Source: Candidatus Brocadiia bacterium
GTDB lineage: Bacteria; Planctomycetota; MHYJ01; WSZJ01
Assembly (NCBI GenBank): GCA_013360825.1
Contig: JABWAY010000201.1
Span: 1 to 13,774, forward strand
Length of the DNA stretch: 13,774 nt
Direction: 5' to 3'
Part shown: positions 1 to 5,956 of the stretch, in pieces
How positions within the stretch are numbered: position 1 is the first letter of the stretch
How the letters are laid out: every line of letters begins with the position of its first letter
Notes under the pieces: model-generated
What the model was told of the DNA's origin: nothing
Database searches by the model: none
What the model saw: the letters and a program-made list of their open reading frames with translations, nothing else
Program-made: the position numbers and the translations under genes

Positions 1-1
1 G

Positions 2-1021
2 GCGGGGCCGGAACCGCGGATCCGGCTGCGCGAGGCGCCGCCGTGGAGTCCCGCGCCGGCCGACGAACTCGAGCGCCTCTCCGGCGAACTCCGACTCCTC
101 GGGACGCAGGCGGGGGACGAGGAAACGGAAACGGAGACCGCGCGCCTCGCCGTGCGCTGCGAGGAACGCGCCTCCGCCCTCCGCTCCCTCCTCTCCCCCG
201 ACGACGAGACCGTCACGTGGCTCGAGCGCTCCCGCGGCGGGTGGGAACTGAAACGCGTCCCCGTCGAAGCCGCCCCGCTCCTCCGCCCGACCCTGTTCCG
301 CCCCGAGGTCCCCGCCACGCTGACAAGCGCGACGCTGAGCGCGGGAGGAGATTTCTCGGGGATCCGCGCACGGCTCGGCGCCGGCGAGGCCGGGGAGATC
401 GCGGTCGGAAGCCCGTTCGACTTCGCGACCCAGGCCGTCCTCGTCCTCGACCGCGCCATTCCGCCCCCGACCGACACCTCCGCGTGGGAGGATGCGCTCC
501 CGGCCCGCATCCTCCGCGCCCTGCATCGCAGCAACGGCCGCGCGCTGGTCCTGTTCACGAGCACCGCGACGATGAAACGGACCCACGCCCGGGTCGAGCC
601 CGCCTGGGAGGGCCCGATCCTGCTCCAGGGCGCCGGCCTCCCTCGCGACCGGATGATCGCGGCGATGAAGGACGCCCCCGGGACGGTGATCTTCGGCGTC
701 GAGTCGTTCTGGCACGGCGTCGACGTCCCCGGCGAATCGCTCGAGAACGTCATCATCACGCGCCTCCCCTTCCCGAACCCCGGCGACCCCCTCTCCGAAG
801 CCCGCCGGGAACGCGTCGAGGCGCGCGGCGGCAACGCCTTCCGCGAACTCGATCTCCCCGAGGCGATCCTGAAGTTCCGGCAGGGATTCGGGCGGCTGAT
901 CCGGACCCGGACCGACCGGGGAATCGTCGTCGTCCTCGATTCCCGGATCCTGTCGAAGTCCTACGGAAAGCGCTTTCTCGCCTCCGTCCCGGCCTGCCCG
1001 GTGGAGATCGAGGACGGGTAG
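2..1021 (+). CDS. DinG/XPD-type ATP-dependent DNA helicase, C-terminal part (5' end outside window)
   Basis: This is the C-terminal half of a superfamily 2 DinG/XPD-like helicase, which unwinds DNA by ATP hydrolysis in repair and replication-conflict clearance. The reading frame is open to the left edge, so 339 residues are visible and the true start is missing. Visible motifs, in order, are LTSATL (motif III), ALVLFTSTATMKR (motif IV region), FWHGVDVPGE (motif V) and QGFGRLIR (motif VI, with the arginine-finger arginines). The Walker A and DEAH boxes, and any Fe-S cysteines, would lie upstream, so I cannot say whether this is the Fe-S type. A GTG lies in frame at 152, but the family needs the upstream part and the frame continues open before it, so it is not the likely start. 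The next gene follows 89 bases downstream on the same strand. Family assignment is firm; the exact subfamily is not. Confidence 0.88.
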   Translation, partial: AGPEPRIRLREAPPWSPAPADELERLSGELRLLGTQAGDEETETETARLAVRCEERASALRSLLSPDDETVTWLERSRGGWELKRVPVEAAPLLRPTLFRPEVPATLTSATLSAGGDFSGIRARLGAGEAGEIAVGSPFDFATQAVLVLDRAIPPPTDTSAWEDALPARILRALHRSNGRALVLFTSTATMKRTHARVEPAWEGPILLQGAGLPRDRMIAAMKDAPGTVIFGVESFWHGVDVPGESLENVIITRLPFPNPGDPLSEARRERVEARGGNAFRELDLPEAILKFRQGFGRLIRTRTDRGIVVVLDSRILSKSYGKRFLASVPACPVEIEDG

Positions 1022-1079
1022 GGCCGCCCCCCCGGACCCCGGTTCACCCACGTTGCTGGCCCTCCGCCCCCCTCCCCGC

Positions 1080-1104
1080 TAGAATCCGCATCCCTTCCAG
1101 GAGA
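1080..1104 (+). promoter_or_regulatory. Possible -10 element and ribosome binding site of the dehydrogenase gene
   Basis: TAGAAT at 1080-1085 matches five of six bases of the sigma-70 -10 consensus and stands out in very GC-rich DNA. TTGCTG at 1053-1058 would be a -35, but the 21-base spacing is too long. AGGAGA at 1099-1104 sits six bases before the ATG and is a convincing Shine-Dalgarno site. The promoter part is inference; the ribosome site supports the start at 1111. Confidence 0.35.
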
Positions 1105-1110
1105 CCCACC

Positions 1111-2268
1111 ATGACCCTCAAGATCGGCGTCCTCGGCGGTGACGGGATCGGTCCCGAAGTTGCGCGCGAGGCGCTCAAGGTGCTCGACACGATCTGCGAA
1201 CTCCGCTCGTTCAGCACCGAGCGGATCGAATGGCCCTACGGCGCCGACCACTGCATGGCGACCGGCGGGCCGGGCAAGGGTGTGGTGCTCCCGGCGACGA
1301 TCTGGAACGAGATCAAGGAGCTCGACGCGATCTTCCTGGGGGCGATCGGCGACCCCCGGTTCGAGGCCGGGTACCTGGAGTTCGGGATCGTGGGCGCCCT
1401 GAGGTTCACGCTCGACCTCTACGTCAACCTGCGCCCGATCAAGCTCTACAGCGAGGATCTCTGTCCGCTGAAGGGCAAGGGCGTCAAGGATCTGGACCTG
1501 CTCGTCGTCCGGGAGAACACCGAGGACGCCTACGCCGGGATCATGGGGCACCTCAAGAAAAACACGCCGGACGAGGTCGCCATCCAGGAGATGATCTACA
1601 CGCGCAAGGGGGTCGAGCGCGTGATCCGGTACGCGTACCAGAAGTGCATGGAGCGGAAGAAGAACTTCAAGCTGTCGCTCGTCGACAAGGCGAACGCGAT
1701 CCGGGCGCACGACATCTGGCGGCGGACGTTCGCGGAGGTCGGGCGGGAGTTCCCGAAGGTCCAGCAGGACGCGATGTACGTCGACGCGTGTACGATGTGG
1801 CTGGTCAAGAACCCGGAGTCGTTCGACACCGTCGTCACCACGAACCTCTTCGGCGACATCATCACCGATCTCGGGGCGATGCTGCAGGGCGGACTCGGGA
1901 TCGCGGCGGGCGGGAACATCCACCCCGGGAAGGTCTCGATGTTCGAGCCGATCCACGGGAGCGCGCCGAAGTACAAGGGGCAGAACAAGGCGAATCCCCT
2001 CGCGGCGATCAACGCCATGGGGATGCTGCTCGACCATGTCGGGAGGCAGGAGGAGGCGGCCCTGGTCGAGAAGGCCGTCGCCGGGCTGCTCTCGACGCGG
2101 CGGATCCCCTCCCTCCAGGCCGGCGCCATGCCGTGCGACCGGATCGGCGATCTCGTCGCCGCCGAGATCCGCACGCTCGACGGGGACAAGCCGCGAAAGC
2201 CGAAGCCCGCCGCGGGAAAGCGCACGCTGATCGCGGTCGGCGGCAGGAAGAAGACCGCGCGGCGCTGA
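1111..2268 (+). CDS. leuB: Isocitrate/isopropylmalate dehydrogenase family enzyme, probably 3-isopropylmalate dehydrogenase
   Basis: This is a 385-residue cytoplasmic beta-decarboxylating dehydrogenase. The family oxidises 3-isopropylmalate (leucine synthesis), isocitrate or related 2-hydroxy acids with NAD(P)+ and a divalent metal. The N-terminus IGVLGGDGIGPEV (5-17) is the family signature. Substrate-binding arginines are expected at R98 and R108 (LRFTLDLYVNLRP) and R134 (VVRENTEDAYAG, with Y141). K193 in VDKANAI is the catalytic lysine. D225, D249 and D253 (NLFGDIITD) bind metal. The coenzyme loop reads HGSAPKYKGQNKANP (282-296); its Lys-Tyr pair is the NADP signature of bacterial isocitrate dehydrogenase, not the usual Asp-Ile of LeuB. 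The enzyme lacks the Ser-x-Asn phosphorylation-loop pattern of isocitrate dehydrogenase, which favours LeuB or a homologue such as tartrate or homoisocitrate dehydrogenase. No leuA, leuC or leuD is in the window. A basic tail (about 358-385) extends beyond the usual end. The start has a good ribosome site; the frame is open upstream but that part is not family-like. Confidence 0.8.
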   Translation: MTLKIGVLGGDGIGPEVAREALKVLDTICELRSFSTERIEWPYGADHCMATGGPGKGVVLPATIWNEIKELDAIFLGAIGDPRFEAGYLEFGIVGALRFTLDLYVNLRPIKLYSEDLCPLKGKGVKDLDLLVVRENTEDAYAGIMGHLKKNTPDEVAIQEMIYTRKGVERVIRYAYQKCMERKKNFKLSLVDKANAIRAHDIWRRTFAEVGREFPKVQQDAMYVDACTMWLVKNPESFDTVVTTNLFGDIITDLGAMLQGGLGIAAGGNIHPGKVSMFEPIHGSAPKYKGQNKANPLAAINAMGMLLDHVGRQEEAALVEKAVAGLLSTRRIPSLQAGAMPCDRIGDLVAAEIRTLDGDKPRKPKPAAGKRTLIAVGGRKKTARR

Positions 2269-2285
2269 TCCCCGCGGCCCGCCGT

Positions 2286-2304
2286 CCCCCGGCGATCCCG
2301 GGGG
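2286..2304 (+). terminator. GC-rich stem-loop between the dehydrogenase gene and prfB
   Basis: CCCCCGG and CCGGGGG form a perfect 7-bp stem around the 5-base loop CGATC, 17 bases after the dehydrogenase stop codon. It is followed by CGCCGTTCCCTTTCCC, which is pyrimidine-rich but lacks a clean T run. It could be a weak terminator or attenuator, or an mRNA end-stabilising hairpin. The stem is seen directly; the function is inferred. Confidence 0.3.
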
Positions 2305-2342
2305 CGCCGTTCCCTTTCCCGCAGGTTTGAGGAGCCGGACCC

Positions 2343-3450
2343 ATGGGCGAAACTCTCCGTCGTGCGCAGGACCTCCAGGCCCGCCTGAACGCCCTTCGAG
2401 ACTCTCTTTGACCTCCCTGCGCGGAAGGCAAAGCTCGAAGTGCTGGAGAAGGAAATGTCGGAGCCGGAATTCTGGAACAGCGCGGATGCGGCGAAGAAGA
2501 AGGTGCTTGAGTTGAAGGGACTGAAGGGGATCGTCGACCCCGTGGAGGCGATCCTCCGGCGGGCGGCGGACGCGACCGAGCTGGCGGAGCTCGCCGAGGG
2601 CGAGAACGACGCCGGGACGCTGAAGCAGGTCGTGACGGACCTGGAACGCGTCGAGGCGGACGCGGAATCGCTCGAGCTGCGCACGCTCCTTTCGGACGAG
2701 AACGACCCCCGGGACTGCTTCCTCGCGATCCAGGCCGGGACGGGCGGGACGGACGCCTGCGACTGGGCCCGGATGCTCGTGCGGATGTACCAGCTCTACT
2801 GCGAGCGGAACGGATTCGAAGCGTCGCTCCTCGAGGCGCTCGAGGATCCCGAGGCGGGGGTCCGTCACGCGACGCTCGTCGTTCGCGGCCCGTACGCGTA
2901 CGGGTACCTCAAGGGCGAGCGGGGAGTCCACCGGCTCGTCCGGATCTCGCCGTTCGACGCAAACCACAGGAGGCAGACGGCGTTCGCGAGCGTCGACGTG
3001 ACGCCGGAATTCGAGGACGAGGCGGACATCGAGATCAACCCCGCGGATCTTCGCGTGGACACCTACCGCGCCGGGGGCGCCGGCGGCCAGCACGTGAACA
3101 TGACCGACAGCGCCGTGCGGATCACGCACATCCCCTCGGGGATCGTCGTCGCCTGCCAGAACGAACGCTCGCAGCACCTCAACCGGAAAATGGCGATGAA
3201 GCACCTCTACGCGAAACTCGTGTCGGCGCGCGAGGAGGAACGGCTGTCGAAAGTCGACGCGAAAAACGCCGAGAAGGGCCGGATCGGGTTCGGCTCGACG
3301 AGCCAGATCCGGAGCTACGTCCTGAACCCCTACACGATGGTGAAGGACGCGCGGACCGAGGTGGAGAGCGGCAACGTGCAGGCCGTGCTCGACGGGCGGC
3401 TGGAGCCGTTCGTGGAGGCGTTCCTCAAGTGGAGGGGGCGCCCGCGGTAG
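2343..3450 (+). CDS. prfB: Peptide chain release factor 2 (RF2), expressed through a programmed +1 frameshift
   Basis: RF2 reads UGA and UAA stop codons and triggers peptide release on the ribosome. The gene starts at an ATG preceded by GAGGAG eight bases upstream. After 22 codons the first frame meets TGA at 2409-2411. Shifting +1 at CTT-TGA-C continues as GAC at 2410 and runs to the TAG at 3448-3450, giving a 368-residue protein, close to the normal RF2 length. In the joined protein the stop-codon recognition tripeptide Ser-Pro-Phe is at 202-204 and the catalytic Gly-Gly-Gln at 247-249. SPF, rather than Pro-Ala-Thr, identifies RF2 and not RF1. The N-terminal helical domain begins MGETLRRAQDLQARLNALRD. 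The frameshift is the classic RF2 autoregulation: when RF2 is scarce the ribosome pauses at UGA and shifts, when abundant it terminates. An internal GTG at 2440 is not the real start. The gene lies 74 bases after the dehydrogenase gene and ends convergently with the next gene. Confidence 0.96.
2397..2412 (+). promoter_or_regulatory. Programmed +1 ribosomal frameshift site of prfB
   Basis: The in-frame codons are CGA GAC TCT CTT TGA, followed by C. CTT TGA C is the conserved RF2 slippery site: the tRNA on CUU slips to UUU and the ribosome then reads GAC. The TGAC context is a poor terminator. The stimulatory Shine-Dalgarno-like element normally found three bases before CTT (AGGGGG in E. coli) is here only CGAGAC, so at most a GAG could pair with 16S rRNA. 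The site itself is certain; the strength of stimulation is not. Confidence 0.93.
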
Positions 3451-3464
3451 GCGGACGGTCCGCC
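3450..3464. terminator. Short palindrome in the convergent gap after prfB
   Basis: GGCGGACGGTCCGCC is a perfect inverted repeat starting at the last base of the prfB stop codon, in the 28-base gap between two convergent genes. Folded, it gives about five base pairs around ACGGT. There is no T tract on either strand, so an intrinsic terminator is only a possibility. Confidence 0.2.
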
Positions 3465-3478
3465 CCGACCTCCGGGCC

Positions 3479-4465
3479 CTACTTCGCCGGGACCCGCTTC
3501 TCCAGCACGACCGTCCAGTCCTGGCTCCGCGCGACCGACCCCGACTGGAACCGGTCGTCGCGTGCCTCCCCCTCGACCCGGAGCATGATCCCGGCCTCCA
3601 TCGCGAACCAGGCGCTGATCCGGCGCTTCGAGGACGCGAGCACCGTCTTCACGTTGTCGCCCGCCCGCTGGTCGGGGGTCACCATGTCCTCCGGACTCTT
3701 CCCCTCCCGCGCCAGCTCGATGCGGGAATCGGCGCACTCGAGCCGATGGAGCGCGCAGCGGACGCCGTCGAGCACGCGCATGGAGTCGAACTCACCGCTG
3801 TAGACCCGCGAAATCTCCCAGAGCTCGGCGATCCGACGGTCGAATTTCCCGGACCGTCCGTCCGGAGGGATGGGAGAGAAGATCTGGGCCAGCCAGAATT
3901 CGACCGGCATCGGCATCGGCGCCAGCTCGCTGGCCTTCTCGGGGCGTGTCAGCTCGCCCGTGGCCTTCCGGACCTTCGTGCGCTTCGCGACCAGATAATC
4001 CCGTGAGCCTTCCAGCGACGCTACCTCGCCGTTGACCCGGACCACCGCCTTGAAGGTGGTTTTCTGGAGCGCCTCGTATGGTCCGAAGCCGTACTGCTCC
4101 GGCGACTTCCCCGACTGGGAGTCCCAGTCCGACTCTTCGCCGGTGTCGTCCATGCGGACATGGGCGGTGATGCGGGGAAACGTGATCGTGAGGGGGGCAT
4201 CCCCGTCGCCGGTGACCTCGCCGACCTCGATCTTCATCCAGAGCGACTGCTCGTAGCGGCCGCTCGCGGTTCCCGTCCGGTCGACATCGGCCCCTCCCGA
4301 GTCCTTTCCGTCCGGGCGCTGCGCCGGCCAGATCTTGAACGTGTTCTCGAGGCGGTAATGGAGCGTATCCCCGCGCTGGAGTTTCCAGCCGACGGGGGGC
4401 TCCGCGAACGCCTGGGTACAGAGACAGAGCGTGCCGAGCGCGAGTGCGGGGTGGATCCTGGGCAT
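3479..4465 (-). CDS. Secreted protein of unknown function with N-terminal signal peptide
   Basis: I do not recognise the family. The 328-residue protein begins with a short basic start and hydrophobic core (PALALGTLCLCTQAFA), with an Ala-Phe-Ala cleavage site after residue 21, so it should be exported by Sec. The mature part starts EPPVGWKLQRGDTLHYRLEN, reminiscent of planctomycetal and other exported proteins that open with a 'weight/threshold' beta-rich domain. The rest alternates short hydrophobic strands with charged turns and looks like a soluble beta-rich or mixed protein without further membrane segments. It has no cysteine cluster or catalytic motif that I can name. The start is well supported: AAGGAG lies six bases upstream. 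The gene is convergent with prfB and divergent from the TPR lipoprotein gene, so it is probably its own transcription unit. Confidence 0.8.
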   Translation of the reverse strand: MPRIHPALALGTLCLCTQAFAEPPVGWKLQRGDTLHYRLENTFKIWPAQRPDGKDSGGADVDRTGTASGRYEQSLWMKIEVGEVTGDGDAPLTITFPRITAHVRMDDTGEESDWDSQSGKSPEQYGFGPYEALQKTTFKAVVRVNGEVASLEGSRDYLVAKRTKVRKATGELTRPEKASELAPMPMPVEFWLAQIFSPIPPDGRSGKFDRRIAELWEISRVYSGEFDSMRVLDGVRCALHRLECADSRIELAREGKSPEDMVTPDQRAGDNVKTVLASSKRRISAWFAMEAGIMLRVEGEARDDRFQSGSVARSQDWTVVLEKRVPAK

Positions 4466-4529
4466 GGGGTCTCCTTGGGTTCAGGGGGAGGCAGCGCAAA
4501 CAGCGGTCCCGAGGCGCAGGATTCATGAC

Positions 4530-4544
4530 GCCATAACGTATGGC
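4530..4544. repeat. Inverted repeat GCCATA-ACG-TATGGC, possible operator
   Basis: Six-base arms are perfectly complementary around a 3-base centre. It lies 65 bases upstream of the start of the secreted-protein gene. On the - strand, TTGAGT just upstream could be a -35, which would place the palindrome within the promoter, as expected for a repressor site. The symmetry is seen directly; the regulatory role is inferred. Confidence 0.35.
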
Positions 4545-4590
4545 TACTCAATAGCTTGCATCATGCTTTTCCGAAGATCGCCCGCGGATT

Positions 4591-4605
4591 GTCAAGGAGG
4601 TTGAC
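4591..4605. repeat. Inverted repeat GTCAA-GGAGG-TTGAC with a Shine-Dalgarno-like loop
   Basis: Five-base arms flank GGAGG. A wider pair, CCGAAG at 4571-4576 and CTTCGG at 4605-4610, could enclose it. In a + strand RNA the loop would display GGAGG. It lies about 200 bases before the lipoprotein gene start, so it is not that gene's ribosome site. No function can be assigned. Confidence 0.25.
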
Positions 4606-4749
4606 TTCGGCAGCCGCCGGGGCAGCCGGCCGGGCCCTCCGTCGCCGTCCTGCCCTGCGACATCCTGCGCTCCCTCACTTCAGGCTCCCTCCGCACCCCG
4701 AATCCACACGAATCTCTCAACCACAATCCGCACGCCCTGCGATTGCCCC

Positions 4750-4779
4750 TTGATTGCCCCCCACCCTCCCCTGCACAAT
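4750..4779 (+). promoter_or_regulatory. Putative sigma-70-like promoter of the TPR lipoprotein operon
   Basis: TTGATT (4750-4755) and CACAAT (4774-4779) are separated by 18 bases, each matching four of six consensus positions. They lie 33 bases before the ATG, which has its own GAGGAG ribosome site at 4799-4804. The nonamer GATTGCCCC occurs twice, at 4741-4749 and 4752-4760, eleven bases apart (about one helical turn), overlapping the -35 region; this could be a factor-binding pair. All inferred from pattern. Confidence 0.4.
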
Positions 4780-4811
4780 TCTCCCGGGGGCGGAGTCTGA
4801 GGAGTTCATCC

Positions 4812-5954
4812 ATGCGCTCGATCATCCTGACGACCGTCGCAGGCGCCGCACTGGCGCTTCTGGCCGGGTGCCGCGCCGTGCACGAGCCGTCTCAGTACGA
4901 ACTCGGCGAGAAGGCGCTGGCCCGGGGCGACAAGGTCGCGGCGAAGGGGTATTTCGAGGAAGCGCTGCGGCTGGAGCCCGTCCACAAGCATGCCTGGAGG
5001 CAGATCGCCTACCTCAAGGCGGAGCAGCAGGGGTGCAAGGAGCACACGAAGGAGACCCGCGACGCATTCCTGACCTTCCTGATGCTGGAGACCTACCAGA
5101 TCGGGAACGTGGAGGGGGACATCGAGGCGGGGATCCCGGAGGGGCCGCGCGAGCCGCACCTGGCGCGGAACATGGCGAAAAGCTGGAGCCGGGTGCTGAA
5201 CCTCCTGACGGCGATCGAGGGGGACGCGGACATCTGCTACGAGGAATTCGCGTCGACCCCGGGCGACACCGAGCTGAAGGCGCTGGCGGTGGAGTCGCAG
5301 GAGGCGGTGCTGGCGGCGAACCTCGGAGTCTCTCCGCGGGCCCATTACTACCTGGGGGAGATCGCGCGGATCAGCGGCGACGAGGCCGCGGCACGCGGGC
5401 ACTTTGAGCAGGCAAAGGCGCAGGCCGCGTCGCTGGGCCGGACCGACGCGCGCGCGACGATCGGGCTCGCGCTGACCGGCGGGGACCTCGACGCGGCGTG
5501 GAACGAGGTCCGTGCGGTCAACGACCGCGAGCTCTACCTGAGCTACGCGGAGGCGGCGGTGAAGAAAGGCGAACCGGGGCGCGCAGCGGCGATCCTGGAG
5601 GATGCGCGCCGGCGCTACGCCGACATCCGCATCTGGCGCATGCTCGCCGAGGTCCACCTGCTCCAGAACCAGGTCGCTTCGGCGCGGGACGTGATCGCGA
5701 CGCTGGAACGATGGCCGCGGCAGGACCGGCAGGTGGAGACGTTCCTCGCGATGTGCGCGGCGGCGCTGGACGACGGGAAGGTCGACGGGTACGTGAAGGC
5801 GCTGGCGGGGCAGGAAGCCGTGAGCACGGAGTTCTCGCCGGCGCGCCTGGCGGCGCACGTGGACGGGTCGGGAGCGAGTGCCGGGGCGAAGGGCGCGGGG
5901 CGAAGGGCGCGGTCAGGGCGGCGGCGGGGAAGCTGCCCGTCTCGAAGTAGGTGA
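4812..5954 (+). CDS. TPR-repeat lipoprotein
   Basis: The 380-residue protein starts with a lipoprotein signal: hydrophobic ILTTVAGAALALLAG followed by cysteine 20, with the lipobox Leu-Ala-Gly-Cys. It should therefore be lipidated and anchored to a membrane facing the periplasm. Residues 28-60 form a clear tetratricopeptide repeat (LGEKALARGDKVAAKGYF and following). Further degenerate repeats appear around 175-225 (AHYYLGEIARISGDEAAARG) and 255-305. Such repeats mediate protein-protein contacts; no enzymatic motif is visible and the partner is unknown. The start is supported by GAGGAG eight bases upstream. The last 18 residues, very rich in Arg, Gly and Ser, are a consequence of a 14-bp tandem duplication at 5883. 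With one copy removed the protein would end KGAVRAAAGKLPVSK at a TAG at 5948-5950, giving 374 residues. As written, its stop codon lies directly before the comF start, so the two genes are probably translationally coupled. Confidence 0.82.
   Translation: MRSIILTTVAGAALALLAGCRAVHEPSQYELGEKALARGDKVAAKGYFEEALRLEPVHKHAWRQIAYLKAEQQGCKEHTKETRDAFLTFLMLETYQIGNVEGDIEAGIPEGPREPHLARNMAKSWSRVLNLLTAIEGDADICYEEFASTPGDTELKALAVESQEAVLAANLGVSPRAHYYLGEIARISGDEAAARGHFEQAKAQAASLGRTDARATIGLALTGGDLDAAWNEVRAVNDRELYLSYAEAAVKKGEPGRAAAILEDARRRYADIRIWRMLAEVHLLQNQVASARDVIATLERWPRQDRQVETFLAMCAAALDDGKVDGYVKALAGQEAVSTEFSPARLAAHVDGSGASAGAKGAGRRARSGRRRGSCPSRSR
5883..5910 (+). repeat. Perfect 14-bp tandem duplication at the 3' end of the TPR lipoprotein gene
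   Basis: GGGGCGAAGGGCGC occurs twice without a gap (5883-5896 and 5897-5910). Fourteen is not a multiple of three, so the second copy changes the frame of the last codons and moves the stop from 5948-5950 to 5952-5954. It is seen directly. It could be replication slippage in the population, phase variation, or an assembly or sequencing error. Confidence 0.95.
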
Positions 5955-5956
5955 AC

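Larger units (their letters stand above)
4466..4811. other. Divergent intergenic region, relatively AT-rich
   Basis: This 346-base region separates two divergently transcribed genes for exported proteins. Bases about 4521-4605 are clearly richer in A and T than the surroundings and hold two small inverted repeats. The remainder is pyrimidine-rich on the + strand. It should carry the promoters of both flanking genes. A 65-codon frame beginning with TTG at 4556 exists, but it shows low-complexity Pro/Arg/Ala composition and I do not call it a gene. I found no tRNA-like or riboswitch-like structure by eye. Confidence 0.6.

Noticed and set aside
43..1110. In-frame extension of the dehydrogenase gene upstream to base 43
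   Set aside because: It is Arg/Pro-rich, overlaps the helicase gene in another frame, and the family starts at 1111 behind a good ribosome site.
961..3204. Long 747-codon frame on the - strand
   Set aside because: It is antisense to the dehydrogenase and prfB, has low-complexity Arg/Val/Leu composition and no recognisable motif. High GC content makes such frames by chance.
2440..3450. prfB starting at the internal GTG
   Set aside because: This drops the conserved N-terminal segment; the frameshift from 2343 gives the normal RF2 length.
4558..4570. GCATCATGC followed by TTTT as a terminator
   Set aside because: The stem would be four base pairs around a single base, which cannot form a stable hairpin, and no gene ends there.
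4556..4753. 65-codon frame in the divergent region
   Set aside because: TTG start without a ribosome site, and Pro/Arg/Ala-rich composition; no sign of coding selection.
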